Shown here one piece after another: positions 13,561 to 27,300 of a stretch of 64,000 nt of DNA. This DNA is from Stercorarius parasiticus (taxonomy: Eukaryota > Chordata > Aves > Charadriiformes > Stercorariidae). Location of the stretch: contig VWZL01002032.1 of NCBI GenBank assembly GCA_013396915.1, positions 728,726-792,725 on the forward strand. Direction: 5' to 3'. A program made the translations under genes and the position numbers. Within the stretch, counting starts at the first letter, position 1; each line of letters opens with the position of its first letter. The notes below the pieces were generated by a model. It had not been told where the DNA came from, did no database searches, and saw only the letters and a program-made list of their open reading frames with translations.

Positions 13561-15429
13561 TTTTCCCTCGTGGCTTTGAGACGGACCACTCCTTCCACTC
13601 CCACTTGTTTCCAGTGAAAAGAGCACTGGGAGCAGGGAGATGTGTCAACTTTTGTTCCGGCCCAGAGCAGCCAGGAACGCTCACTATAAAGAAGGACATT
13701 TCTTACTCTGCTCCAAATTGCCAGATCTTTATTTATGGATATAGGTAAATTATGGGTTTTCCATTAGTCTTATTCTTGGGAACTACTGAACCATTTTGGC
13801 TTGAATTTTCAAATGGATACATTCTGCCAGCTGGCATGGAAGACTTCGCTCCTCCTGTAAATAAAGTCAAAGCATCACGTTGCATTACAGGCAATGATAC
13901 TAGTGCTACAGACACATATATAAACTGAACTCCCCAACCAGTCAAGAATTTCTTAGGAAAACCTCAGAGGGAACATTTTTGGAGAAGTACAACCTCTCCT
14001 TTGACTTTCAGGCCAGGAAGCCACTGTAAAGAACTATATTAGAAGCATTTGAAAGCAGACTGCTTCAGAATAAAAAAGCTGTCGTGAAAAATTGTTATCC
14101 TAACAGCGGGGATTTTGGATCTGTCACTTGCTGGCGCAGGCATTGCTATGCGTCTCCTTCAGGAGACTGAACGGAAGCTTACCTACCTTGATTCGAAAAC
14201 CAGCTGGGCAGCAGTCCTCGGGCACTTCATCAGCCCTTCCTCCTGCTCCAGCTTCCCTTCTTCCCTCTACATCACAGGCAGATTTCCAAGGGCAACTAGC
14301 TCCTCTTGTTTCTATCCTGAAGCTCATCCACAAGTCAGGAGAAGTTTATAAAGCCTTACAGTTAAGAATGATCACCAGAGAATTATTCTGTGCAGCTCTG
14401 AGCCCATGACATTATTTTCTGTTTAGGTCATTAGTCTAAATCAGTCTCTGTTTACTGGTTGCTTTTTCAAATATTTATTCTTTTTTTGATTCCTGTGCTC
14501 TCCGTGGCCTGCTGGCTTGAACTGTTGAGATTAATAGTTGCTAATAGTAAGAAAGGGAAGTAATCTTCAATCATATTTTTAGCCACTTGAATCAATCCAT
14601 TTTAGCTCCGTGACTTTGTGAGAAGCATCTCTAATACTCTCTGTCCCCACCTCCTTCCGCAAACCCTCAGGCAGCTAAATGTCATCAATACATGCTCAGA
14701 TTTGGATCCCTAAATGTTATATGAGCCACACTACTACTCCATTCCTGCCGGAGCCTCCCCAGCACTGTTGTCTATGCTCTGTTCAGCTGTTCCCAAGCCA
14801 TATTCTCAAAGGCCGCCGGACCCAGCTAATGGTGGCACGCGCTAAAGGGACACCATAGAAGTATTATTCTAAATGTTTCTAATAGTAAACAATATCAAAA
14901 TGATTAGACATTGGTATTAGTGTGATAATCTCAGCACTAGTCTAGCACTTTTCTGCACAGCCTGGCTTGGACCAATCTCCAAGGAAAGCTATAAAGGACT
15001 TCTACGCCGTAACCTGCAGGATTCCTTCATCTACGTTGATGGCCATAGGACTTCTGGTATAAAAATGACTGCAGTCTGCTTCACAGACATCCGCACCGGC
15101 ACCTGTCTGGTTTGTCTGCTGCCATCGTTTTACCCTTGTATTACTCCTTCTTGCAGCTCCACCTCCCCTGTCACGAACCAGCAGTACACATCTGTCCCCT
15201 TGTGGCCACACGCCCGACATAGGCTTGCGATTTCATAGGATCCCTTTAGATTGACCAAAACCTTTCTGCTCTTTCTCCTCCCCACACAAGCGCAAACCTG
15301 CTGCTCCAGCAGCTCCAGAAAACCACCTAAAAGGGGCATGAAGCGTCTTCACATGTCCACAGCAGCCTAGAAGTAGGCTTACACAAGAAAGTGAACTGGA
15401 TCTTGGTGTCTGCTGAACTCCACAGCACT

Positions 15430-16500
15430 GCAAAGGTCCCATCGCAGCCTGGCTAGAGGTGAGGTGCACAGCGCCGGAGGAGGCTGAGGGACGGAAAGTG
15501 GCAGCTGAGGAAAAGCGTGGACAGATTTCTCCGGCAGCCCAAGGCCACCGGGCTGACACTGGGGCTCCCTGCAGGGGACAGGCTTGAAACCTCGCTGGAT
15601 GGAGAACAGGGCTGGCCACTGACGTTTCGCTGCAGATAAGTGATCTGTGAAAGATCAAAGATATTGTTAATGATAGAAAATGCAATGGAGCACGTGGAGG
15701 AGAAAAAACAACAAATGATTTCAAAGAAAAGTCTGAGAGTTGCCTGCCAGTGCTGTATTTCTGCTTATCCTTTGGGATGCCCTTTGGGTTAATTGTGAGT
15801 CTCTGACCACCCCTAAGGGCAAGAAGCCAGCCGGAGCGGCTGCCCATATCAATTTATACTGCTACTTTATAACTTACAGTGCACATTTTTCCACTTTTAC
15901 TGCAGTACGGGGGATACACACAAGAAATGCTTTGAAATACTTGTCATAGTGTTTCTTAGTTCTTCACTGTGCCAGCCTGAGCGCAGGGGGAGCCTGGCCA
16001 TCACTCAAAGGGCAGGTTGCAGACTGCGGACTCCAGGCTGTTGGGGCCAGAGGTGGCTCTTCGATCTGCCCAGATTCACAGCCCTGTCTTGCCAGACTGT
16101 CCTTAACACCCCACCGCAGCCCACGGAGCCGCTGTGGCCCTGCTCTCCCTCACAGGACGAAAACGCAACCAGAAGGGAAAAGGGCTGAGTCAGCTCCGCT
16201 GGCGTGCTGCTGCCTTCGCAGCAACACCGGGGAAGGTCTTCCAGCATCCCGCGGCCACCGCCAGCTGTTTGTGTTTTAACCAGAGCTCCCAGCCCACGGC
16301 GTCCCAGCTGGCCAAGGTCACGGCTGAGCCTGGAAGGGACTTGGCAGCCGATGGGGGGACAGACGGCAGGCACCAGCGTGAGCGCAGCCGGAGGGGCCGC
16401 CTTGGCGGTGGGCTCTGCTGCCCGCAGGGCGGCTGCAGGGCAGGGGCAGGGACTGGCAGCAGCAATTGCCCCCAGCAGGCAGCATCCCCATTTTGGAAGG
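15430..16500. other. GC-rich, CpG-containing zone without recognised gene
   Basis: GC content rises clearly, with the densest CpG at about 16370-16440. Several long overlapping open frames occur on both strands, as expected from GC-rich DNA poor in stop codons. None shows a recognised domain or exon-like splice sites. Confidence 0.4.
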
Positions 16501-16770
16501 GGAAACTGAGCTTGTTCTTTTGAAACGAGTTCAGGGCTCTTAATCAGCGCGCTAAATAGCGTTTCTCACTACTAAGGTGTGGTAAGAAGAATATTTTGTA
16601 GATCAAGGTTCTTCTTTTCGGATTAAATTACATTCAATGGCCCGTTTAAAAATAATATGAATAGAAAATTGAATGTTTGGCTTATGACCAAGCACACATG
16701 TTCCCCACCCAACACACTAACATTACATTTAAAAAAAAAAAAAAAAAGCCCAAATCATCATCTTTTAAAC

Positions 16771-17200
16771 ACAGAATCATAGACTAGTTTGGGTTGGAAG
16801 GGACCTTTAAAGGTCATCTAGTCCCACCCCCCCTGCAATAAGCAGTGACATCTTCAACTACATCAGGTTGCTCAGAGCCCCGTCCAACCTGACCTTGAAT
16901 GTCTCCAGGGATGGGGCATCTGCCACCTCTCTGGGCAACCTGTGTCAGTGTCTCACCACCCTCATTGTAAAAAATTTCTTCCTTATATCTAGTCTGAATG
17001 TACCCTCTTTTGGTTTAAAACCATTACCCCTTGTCCTATCCCTACAGGCCCTACTAAAAAGTCTGTGCCCATCTTTCCTGTAGGCCCCCTTTAGGCACTG
17101 GAAGGCTGCTATAAGGTCTCCCTGGAGCCTTCTCTTCTCCAGACTGAACCACCCCATCTCTCTCAGCCTGTTCCCATAGGAGAGGTGCTCCACATCATAC
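16771..17200 (-). mobile_element. CR1 LINE 3' fragment
   Basis: On the minus strand this carries the C-terminal reverse-transcriptase-ORF segment of CR1, with the hallmarks [22 protein letters not shown] and [11 protein letters not shown]. The 3' UTR follows, ending in the ATTCTGTG-type octamer (complement of acagaatcat at 16771). It is 5'-truncated, as is usual for CR1. The 5' boundary is uncertain because similarity fades between 17190 and 17290. Confidence 0.9.
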
Positions 17201-20200
17201 ATATCCAGGGGGCTGATCCTGTTCATCTCCCAGCCTGGATAGATTTCCTGATCTCCAGTCCCATCCGCAGCATTACCAAAAGCCATCTGACAGTTGGTTT
17301 CTCTACCTGGGACCGCTTGAAAGGTAACAGTTTGGGCCCCATTTGCTCACACTGTAATCTTCTTTTTCTTGTTTCTCCTACTTACCAAAAGTGTAAGTAA
17401 TCACCAGGAAAAAAACATAAGAAAACATCTCTCAACTGTTTTATTTATTGTCTTCTGAAAAGAAGTGTTCTTCTTTGTCTCATGGCTCATTAGCTGACAC
17501 TAAAACTGTCAGAAAAGTTCTCTGTTTTGTTCAAGCAAATTGTCTTGTTTTGTAGATCCTTTATTTCTGACTCAGTTATTCCTGAGTAATTATGAGAACA
17601 GTGTAATAAAGTCATCCTCCTTTCTTCCAGAATTGCCATAGAGGATTCTTACTTGTTTTGACAGAAGAACAAAGCAATCTGAAATCTTCCATTCAAAAAG
17701 GATTTATGTTTGAATGTTCTTTCCAATTTCTATTCTGGCAAACTATCATTTTCTCTATTTTCCACATAGATAACTAATTTTGTTTTCTATGCTTCAGTAA
17801 TATCAGAGATCCCTTTTCGCTAAATTCACAGAGAATTTCACTTCATTTTGTTTCATTCCTCCCCCTTTCTCTCTTTGATGGTCAAGAGAAATGGTCAGCA
17901 TCTGTAGCCTTAAAAAATACTTCCATTTCTTATGAAAAAGTTTGGGAGAACAGAAGATCCAGTAGGTTTTTTTCTCTAGAAATGTGCCTACTCTTTTTTA
18001 TTTAAATTCTGTTATGACTTGGGTCATCCATATTTCCCCTCCCCTGCACCATCATAATGTGCAAAATAATCCAGGAACTGAGCAGCCCTGGGAAAACGCA
18101 GGTGACACACACATCGTCCACAGAAAGAAAATGAGGAAAAGCAAGCAAACTGCTTTACACAGTAATAATACTCTCTAGCGCAAAATAAGTCGAAGACTAA
18201 TTTAACGCGGTGTTTATGCTTCCTAATTCTAATTCAGCAAAGCATTTTAATGATTTTGCTAATGCTTTGAGGAATTGTGGCTCTACTGCATTAAATCCTG
18301 TGTTTTGAAGAATGCATTATCAACAATATGCTGTACTGACAAAAATTCCGTTGCATATATTTTAATACACTTATAATGTCACAACACTCATTTTTCCATG
18401 GGCCTTGTGATTTTATTAGTACAATGTTTATGGCATATAAATTATTTCAATTAAATATCTACAACTGCAACATTTTAATTTGCTGAACTTCTCCTTTTTT
18501 AACAGCGCCAATCCAAAATAATGAAGTTGTCTTCATTGGAGTTGGTTCAGCTGTTACATGGAGGAAAAAAATCTAGCCCTCTAACTGTACCATTCTGTGA
18601 TTTCACACATATTACTTTTTTTTAATACGTATTCTGTTGATAAATCAAGAATCCTTTACCACAATAAAAGAGTAATTACGAAGAGACAGCACATTCTTAA
18701 TCCCATACCTTTTATTAATACGAACAAACAAAGTAAAAATAATCTCCTGAAAGAGGGGTGTCCGCTGACACAAGCCTTAATGCACACTTTCAGATTTCTA
18801 TCGATCAGATCTGTCTTGTGTTGAATACATCTTGGTTTAAAAAATAAGAAAATATTTGAAACAAATGTTGAAAACATTCATAAGCCTGTTTTAGTTTTTT
18901 TTTTTTTCCAAAAGGAAGACTAAGTTCAATGTTGTATAAAACAAACCTTAAAGAAAGATTGCAAGTCAGTTTAAACTTTGTTCAGGAGTTAATTAAATTA
19001 CATGGGTCAAAAATCACCTGAACTTTGTTCATGTCAAATTACTTCTTTACTTTTTTTTTTTTTTTTTCAGTATTTGCTTTGGCTAAGTGAATAAAGATGT
19101 CGGTACTCTTCCAAAAGTAAAGCAAATACAGGGAATATTAATAGTCAGCTAACAGGCCATATTCCTTGATGAACATTAGCATTAATATTTCAAAAAACAC
19201 AGATCCGCTGTGTAAAAAAGAAAAAAAAACAGAAAACTGAGGCATTAGAAAACCCTTATTCTACTTTCTGTTGGCTTAATAGGCAAGACGGTAACCAAGC
19301 TTTGCTACCAACTCCGTGTGAAGACCTGCCTCCTCTGAAGTAATTCAGAGAACTTCGCTGGTGGCTTCTGTAGGGCTGGAACCTCACTGCTGGTGCCACG
19401 GCTGGTCACGGGGTGGCAGGACACAGGACTGCTGAGCACGGCGGGAGATTTTCAGTCTCCTGGGTGACATTAGGAAATCACCTCACAACCATAAAATATG
19501 GCCAAATATGCATACTTACTTTATGACTGGCAGCCTCAGAGACTATTTCTTAAAGTTATGAATGTATCATGTGGGCTGAGCGGACCTACTTTTTTAATGC
19601 AGTTTTTTAACTTTCAAAATATGGTAAAATAAGCTTTGTATAATATTTATTAACGTGGATGAAGAAAATGGGTTTTGTTGTTTAGTAATACCTCAAGCAG
19701 AAGTGCCTACAGAATGAGCAAAACACAAGCTGAAACTACTTGTATTCTCTCACAAAGAATTAGAAAATTATGACATTCCCAACCAACATATCATTACTAA
19801 AAATATTTGCATTGCAATCTTTTACTTTACTTTGAAATTGTGGTGCTTTCCAAAGTTTAAGTCTATATAACTTAATATTAACTTTTTTTCCTTTATTCCA
19901 TTCACTTTACTCAAAAAAAAAAGTTACATTATAAAACAAGAAAGGAAATTTTTTTTAATCTAGGTAGCCACAGGAGCATAAGAATATATGATTTACCATA
20001 TCTCCTCAAATGACTGATTTTGCAAAAGCTTGGGTGTTTTTTGGGTTTTTTTACTAACAGGTCACTGAGAAATGCTTCTTCATAGGCAAGTGAAATAAAA
20101 GCAATCTATAATGCTTTGAGTCCCTAGCCAGATACCAAAATTACCACAGTTACTTGAAAAAGTCTCATTTTTCTTAAAGTAATGTGCTCAGTTTTAGTGA

Positions 20201-20790
20201 GTGGGTTATCGTTTGCTGAGATACTTTAGGAAGTTCACAACGGTCAGAAATAAACAGGTAAGCCTCACAGAATCGTGTTTGAGTGTGCCATTAAAACAGT
20301 TTTATTGTTCAAATTTCTTTAAAAAAAATCATGAAGTTTAACAACATTCAGAAAGGTTAATAGACAAGCAGATTTTGTGATTAAGAGGTGATTTTGGACA
20401 CCTCATCGTTGCTTTTCTGAAAATAAAAACTTCAGTAATTCAACTATTTTCTGTAGCAGATAAGCATTTTAAAGTAACTTGTTATTAACTCAGATGTGCC
20501 TGTCATTTGGCCTATGGATTAATTGCCCAAAGAATACAGGAGCTAGAAGAAAAATTTTCAAGGCATCACGACCAACGGCTGGAGCCTGTGAAAGAGCCTT
20601 TGCTGAAAAAGCATAACATTTGGCACAAGAGCAGACTAAGGAAAACAACAGAAGAAAAAAAAAAATCCCTTGTTTCAAAATTGTGATAGTCCTCTAACTT
20701 TCAGCTAACTCTCTTGAAGCTCAAGTCCTCATGTGTAAAAATGCAGAGCGGTCCATTTTGCAAGTGGAACAGCAGCAGGACAACCCCCAC
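17201..20790. other. intergenic DNA downstream of CCDC170
   Basis: AT-rich unique sequence with several A or T runs (for example around 18895 and 19050). No gene, RNA or recognisable repeat was seen apart from homopolymers. Confidence 0.6.
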
Positions 20791-20796
20791 TTTATT
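20791..20796 (-). terminator. candidate polyadenylation signal AATAAA
   Basis: The minus strand reads AATAAAGTGGGGGTTGTCC. The canonical hexamer is followed within about 20 bases by a G/T-rich element, about 400 bases after the CCDC170 stop. A second AATAAA at 20301-20306 could serve as a distal signal. Confidence 0.5.
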
Positions 20797-21192
20797 TCAT
20801 CCCTGTCACCCAGAGGCACAGCACAAGGAATGTCACTGAAGCTGACACTCATTACCAAGTACTTCCCAAGACTGTGAACTGACCTCTGGTGGCCCATGCC
20901 TTCAGTGCCTCTGCAATGAAAATGAAGGGCTATACGTTGTTCACATATTGCCTATCATTTTCATACCAGAAGTACTACGCTGCCCGGGGATTTTCTGTTT
21001 GCTGTCTCTAGGCTGCTGGCTTTACTCTATCCATTCGGCTCAGTCTCCCTACTGAAACACTAAAAATCAGCCCAAGATGGTATCTGCAGAGCAGGGAACA
21101 GAAATAAATATCTGTTTTCTATGCACGTCTAGCAGGTAGGGGAGCACTAAAAAAAATTTTACTTTGCTCTGTCTCCTTACAAAATGCGTGTT
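20791..21192 (-). other. CCDC170: probable CCDC170 3' UTR
   Basis: This non-coding stretch lies between the TGA stop and the first AATAAA on the minus strand. No other canonical polyadenylation hexamer occurs between them. The exact cleavage site is unknown, and a longer UTR using the AATAAA at 20301-20306 is possible. Confidence 0.5.
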
Positions 21193-21393
21193 TCAGTGAA
21201 GAAGCTGTATGTTTCTTGGTGAGTGTTCCTCTGGTGCCCTTGTCACATCTTTGAGGCAGACACAGGGGAAGTAGTGGTGGTGATGAGAGTGAATCAACCC
21301 TTCAAGACGTGTAATGATTTCATAGTCAGGAAGAGCCAGGCTGGCAATGTTGAGGCCCAGCATCCGCGAGACGACCTCTCGGAAGTCTGCCAG
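21193..21393 (-). CDS. CCDC170: CCDC170 last coding exon, residues 632-697 and TGA stop
   Basis: The acceptor is CTCTTGCAG and the exon starts in phase 0 with [15 protein letters not shown]. It continues through [20 protein letters not shown] and a run of four His to the terminal QLLH, followed by TGA. This compact C-terminal tail, not a coiled coil, is the clearest family signature in the gene. Confidence 0.96.
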   Translation of the reverse strand: MADFREVVSRMLGLNIASLALPDYEIITRLEGLIHSHHHHYFPCVCLKDVTRAPEEHSPRNIQLLH

Positions 21394-24300
21394 CTGCAAG
21401 AGCAAACAGAAAGGAATTACTAATAAATTAAATCTCAAGCAAAGGAAGTGCCTGGAAAAACATATACATATATGCATGCATACAAGCACAAGTATTTGTA
21501 TTAGCAGTGCAAAATATAGGAATTTCTGCAGTTACTCAATACAGAGAGCTGAAGAGGATGAAAACAGCCTTTTGGGGTGTACCTCAAATAAAAAAAAAAA
21601 GGAAATAGCTGAGGTGTTAAGGATCTTGAACACAAAATGGAGTTTCAAGTATTCTTTAATATCCTTCACAGGCCTATCTTCCCTCAACAGTGAAAACTGA
21701 GGAAAAGACTTGAAGAGGAGCTGTAGTTGACCTAGATGACTGCAAACTATACAGACTACTGGAAACTCTGGTGGGCGCATCCCACAGCACAGGCAAAGTT
21801 GCTGGTCCTGACCTCAAGCTCCCGACCACTGCCTGCCACCGCTCCCCTCCACCCCGTGCTTTCCTGTGGAAACCACAGCATAAAGGAGGAAGTAAGACGA
21901 AAGGTGGAGGTTTGGCATGCCCTTCTGTCTGATTTTGACTTGGAATCAGGATGCAGCCAAAATTCAAGGTGCAGCCTGGGAAATGCTCATTTTTCTTCTG
22001 TGTGCAGCTGCTGAAAATATATCATAGGAAGGGTATTTGGCAAAGTACTTAAAGAAACCAGCTTTCTCTCTGCAGTTCCTCATGGACAGACATCCACAAG
22101 TAATTGTCATCACTAGTGACTCCGCCAGCAACCAGATTGAAAACTTAAGATCAGATGAACATGAATGCTGATTTACTCTTCTCAGTGCACAGTGTGGATC
22201 ATTGTAAGTCAAACTTCAATGCCTCTTCAACAAATAATGCATTACACAGCCCCAATGACCAATGCCCTATAATCAGCGCACAATTAAAAGAGGAAAATGT
22301 TCCTATTTGAGGAAATACGTTTGTCTTGCTATCTGTTTGAACGTCAAGATCCCTATTCCCAAACATGACAGGCTCAAAACGTCACAGAAACATCAAAACC
22401 ATCAAGAAGCCGGACTCAAGCTCTGGTGTGGCAGCACCCTCACTCCACCGATCATGCTGACGGGTAATGGTAAGCAGGAGATAAACACACCCCTGAAACA
22501 GAGATAAAAGCATTCCTGAGCACTTGTCCATGCCCAAGAATACTGTGCAGAACAACTCTAAAGCAGTCACAACATCTGTGAGGCAAGCTGCAAAAACCCT
22601 GAAAACAAGGTTTCTGTTCCGAGACTTTGCCAAAGGCAGTTTGTTTCATCCCAGTACAAACCCTAAAGATCTGCCATCAGTTCATAAAAACAAATATGGA
22701 AACCGAGACAGTACAGGGCAGAAAGTTTTGAGAATTCAGTCCCAGCTATCCTGTCTTACCAAGGCAGTGCAATGTCTTGGATGAAATGTTGGAACAACGT
22801 AACACCAAGAACCCCCAAGTTGCCATACATTCTCTTCAACACCAAGCCAGGAGGTCAGTGATGTGGGGCTCTGGCAGTACGCTAGGCAAGTACAAATTAG
22901 CAGAAGCTAAAGATTTTTTTAAAACACCTAGATCTCAGACAGGACAAGCAGGCAGCACAGCTGGAATCTGTTTCCATACGGACTTTGTGTTAAAAGATCA
23001 AGCAGCCCTCTGCAAAGATCCAGTCTTTGGATGAATTAAACCCCCACAAGTCACCTATACAACAAACCCAACGGATCCCAGGGTCTGCGCTTTGCACCAA
23101 ATTTCTTGCTCTCATATTTTTGCTATTGGAAGATGTTCAACATAATTACAGCAATTGTGAGTAAACCAAATAGCACTACAAGCATGTACCAAATGCAATC
23201 AAACTAAATTTGATGCAGATTATTGATCTGGCAGAATTTTGCCAGAGGGAATAGATACAAATAAAAAACATACACAAAACCATCTCACTCTCTATTTCTG
23301 ATGGGAAAAGCAGGTCACAGCTATACTGAACGGACAATAAATATGTTAAGAATTCAATAACTTTCATCAGCAAATAACCTAAACTGGAAAGCACACAAAG
23401 CCCTTAAAGAAATCCTTCAAGACATTCATTTATGCAAATTTTAAATTATGGATTTTTATCCACTTTAATGGAATAACACTTAGACAAAAAACAACCTTTC
23501 TGCCTATTATATTGTGGCATATAAAGTACGGTGCAGACAAAGCTGTAGTTCAGTGAAAACGCAGAAAAGGGTTGACTACAAAGAGAAACTCTCCACATAA
23601 ACTGACAAAGAGAACCATCACTCTTGGATGTAAAAGCGCCCCACCAGAGGACATCAATCTGAATTTTAAAAGCTCCAGAAGCAATAGACGATACATGCCG
23701 GATGATCTCCAGAATACTACCACATCTCATGCAGAGCATGTGTTTATAATCTTAAGTGAATACAGTGATGTAAGCGCATCCTGAATAACTTTTTTAATCT
23801 TTTCACTAAAACATTTAAGACCTAGAAAAAAAAAATAGATGAGAAAAGTATTTCAGCTTTAAAAACAATGCAACAGAGGTATTTAGAACAGAACGGTTCT
23901 GCTGAAATACTACAAGATAATAGGAGTACCAGCTAACTCTCTATTTAAGTCTTTCTTCAATAGCAGTTAATATTTCTAAGATAGTTACAATTTGAAGTAA
24001 GGGAGAGAAATAATATGACAAACATCACCAAAGACTCAAAACCAAACATCTGCTACAGCAGTAAGCACTCGTGATAATTTTCTTTGCACCTTCCATCCAG
24101 TAAGTAAAATCATCTGAAGTAAAGAGGGGAAATGAATGAAATTTAGAGCATTAATCCAAGATATTAGGAGGAGGGGAAGCAGAAGTAAAAATTAGACATT
24201 ACATTTTGGTTTTACCCTGTAGCTACAGGAAAGTAGAAGGGGTCTTATTCCAATAAAAAGAAAAAAAAAAGGAGGGAGGAAGGAAACTAAGACTGGAAAA

Positions 24301-27300
24301 AATCCTCATAACAAAACTATCAAAATCTCAACCGAAATGTTGACATTTATATTCTTACTCCAAGTACTACTGCAAATAAGGACTTGAGTTAAATTTCTCT
24401 AAAAATAAAATATATTCAGATTTTAATCTGAAGTTGACTGCAGTGGTCACATACTGTTGTTATCAGCCCCTGTGAACATCTTTTTGTCATCAGTCAGTAT
24501 GCATACCCTTTTATCTAGTCTTATTAAAACAAATGGCAGCTATGCTGATATTTATTTATATTCAGAAATATGCAATAATGATATATGAAGTCAGAAAAGT
24601 TTTCTGTTCGCCCCACAGGCAGAGGAAATCCAGTATGGATATCTGTAAACTTACACTTACTCTTGTAACATTTCAATATATACAAGTAATTCCCCTCTAA
24701 TACATCCATTCTAGTAATCTCTACTTTTATGACTCTTCACACATAGCTTTACCTCTCTGGTTTTTACTCTGCAGTATGATTTAATAATGCTTTGAACACC
24801 GTTTTTTTTCTAACAGTTTTATATGTCTACCCAAGACTATGCATGCTTTGTTGTTATTTGCTACAGTCAACTGAGTTAACTGCAAATCTTAAAGCACATT
24901 GGCAGTCTTATTACACCCTGTTTACAGGACTTCATTTCTAACAGATGCTTTTAGATGCTTTGATTCTGTGCATTCTCTTAAAAAAAAAAAAAATTAAAAA
25001 AAAAAGGAACAACACAGACACGCCAAAGCTAATTTTTCCTCTTAAACTTAGTAGGAACTACTAGTCTAAAGAGTGAAAAACAACTAGAAACACTAGAAAC
25101 ACTGTGGTTTACTGCAATTATGAGTTAATTTTAAATTATTTCAATCCAATCTTAATGTCTGACTTCACTTAGCTATGTTCTGCCTTTCTTTATGATCACA
25201 AGACAAATCAATGTCTTAACCAGCTGGCAGTAGTTAAATTCCACATACTTTTAATTTCAACAGCATGGAAAATAGCCATGCAATATTACAATGTTATTTA
25301 ATGTTACACATAGTGATAGCCAAGAAAAGCAGAGTATACCTGAAAAAAACATGCAAATGCATGTACAAGTGGTCAACTTGGCCACATGAACAGCTGCATC
25401 AGGTAACAGCAATTTCAGTTTCTACTAGTTTTCTTAACATGCACACACACACAGAGATGAGATGGCTGTGCTTACATTCAGATTAAATATATACACATCT
25501 ACTCCGAGAAGTACTTTACATCTGCATTTGCTACCTTTTACAGAGAGTGAGAGAAGCCTGGTCTTGTTTAGCTTCCCCGAGAAGGAAGAATGAGTGAGTC
25601 CAAAGCAGGTGAAGAACTACGCAGGGTTGGGGATAAGGAAGGAATTCTCCTTGGGTAATGGTTCAGGAGAAGTCGGGAAAAAAAAACTCAGGTGTTAATT
25701 AGTGAGAGAGAGACAGAGAGTTTAGAACAAATTCTCTGATCTAGCAACAGTAGCTTTATTTTAAGGACAGATTTTAGCTAAGTAAACTGTTAATATACAG
25801 GAGAGTATGCGATGAATATTACTGGCAATTCGCATATTCTCAAAACGTCATTACTGCTAATCAGCACTGCACAACTATCAGGCATCGGTTTCGCAAACAG
25901 CTTTGCTCCCAGTTCCACCTGCACGTATTTGAAATGTTCCTGGGATGCAGATGATTGTGGATGCTGATGAATTATAAGCTGACACTTTTCATTCACTACC
26001 CAGAAAGCTTGGGAACTAGTGCTATGCTGTGCTTGAGCATTCTGCATTTTGTAGCCCACTTAAACTGCAAAAGTATTCAAGTGGCTTGAAACGCCTTGGG
26101 TTTAGTCAGAAAAAATTCAACATTTCTGAGTTTTTAGCAAGTACTCAATGTATGACTCCATGGAATAATTTTCTGAATGTAATTCATAACTACTTCTGTG
26201 GGTGGGCAGGATGCTTTGTTTCCTCATGAGACACATGAAAAATTAAATTTTCCTGCCAAATTTCTAACCTTCATTATAAAACAAAACAGTGCTAAAGCTT
26301 TTCAGGAAGAAAGATCCCCAGGTTGTTGGGCTTTTCTCCATGTGAGCAAACTAATATTTTCCTAGACTAATTTTTTGAAATAGCATTCTTAAATTTTATC
26401 CGGAGTCATTGATAAGGCAAACATACAGCGTAAAAATTTTAGCTGGAAAAACTAACGATGTTCTAAGCAGTTGGAATAAGGAATTTAAAATTACACATTT
26501 TTTACTTTAAAAAAGCCCATTGGCTTTAACAATTGTGCCACCTATAATGTTGCTATAAGACACAATAAGCAGGGCAATTACATCCGTACTTCACAATTTT
26601 TAAAAATTAGAATAGAACACATTTATTAATGTGTTTCCCACAAACTCCTTATACCCTCCCCAAGGTGAGTTACCACAAAAATTTTTCTTACCTAAAGTTT
26701 AACAAAGTTATATGTCACAAATTGGTCCAAAATAATTATATTCAATATTAAGTCTGTTTTGTTTTGTTTTTAATTTTCTGGTCTTCTTTGACATTCTTTG
26801 AATTTATGACCCATGCATGGTAATGTGCAAGTTTTATACCCAAGATATATGGAAAAAACACACCTTAAAAAGACACTAGGATTTGAAAGCATTTTTATAC
26901 TTCTCCAAAAGGTGATATAATATTTTTCAGTGAGCAAATAAAACAATGCCTGTATTTATTATTTATTCTGTTGCATATAGAACTTGAAAAATAGCTTTGC
27001 CTCTCAGAATCACAACTGTCACTCTGGCTCACAAGTATGAACTGAAATTTGCTTGTTTAATAATGTTCACAAAAGTTTTCATCACAGCTGGATAGCTGGT
27101 CCACATAGACCACATTCTTATATTCTAAGTGACAGCTAGCACTTGTCAAATACCTACACGCCTACCTGTCTCTCTCTTTTTTCCAATTCTGCAAGGGTTG
27201 TTTTAAGCATCTTCATCTCACTGGTAACTGCTTCTAATGTATTTTTGTTTTTTTCTTTGTCTTCAGCAGCTTTACGCTCCTTTAAAACAAGTTCTGATTT

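Larger units (their letters stand above)
1..16770. other. intergenic DNA, no gene supported
   Basis: No open frame shows family similarity, coiled-coil continuity with CCDC170, or paired splice sites. The contents are mostly AT-rich unique sequence plus the simple repeats, CpG clusters and gap listed separately. By amniote synteny this is probably the region between CCDC170 and ESR1, and untranslated upstream exons of ESR1 could be present but cannot be recognised by eye. Confidence 0.6.

Noticed and set aside
15233..15847. 204-codon minus-strand open frame
   Set aside because: No recognised domain, and low-complexity Ser, Ala, Leu and Pro composition typical of GC-rich non-coding DNA. Overlapping frames exist on the other strand, and no exon-like boundaries are seen.
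16945..17286. 113-codon minus-strand frame as a host gene
   Set aside because: It is the CR1 ORF2 C-terminus, followed by a CR1 3' UTR and octamer tail.
1..20790. Full palindromic estrogen response elements (GGTCANNNTGACC)
   Set aside because: Scanning by eye found only half-sites (for example near 6120 and 16317), which are expected by chance.
21223..21700. Plus-strand open frames opposite the CCDC170 last exon
   Set aside because: They are antisense shadows of a well-supported coding exon and its flanking intron.
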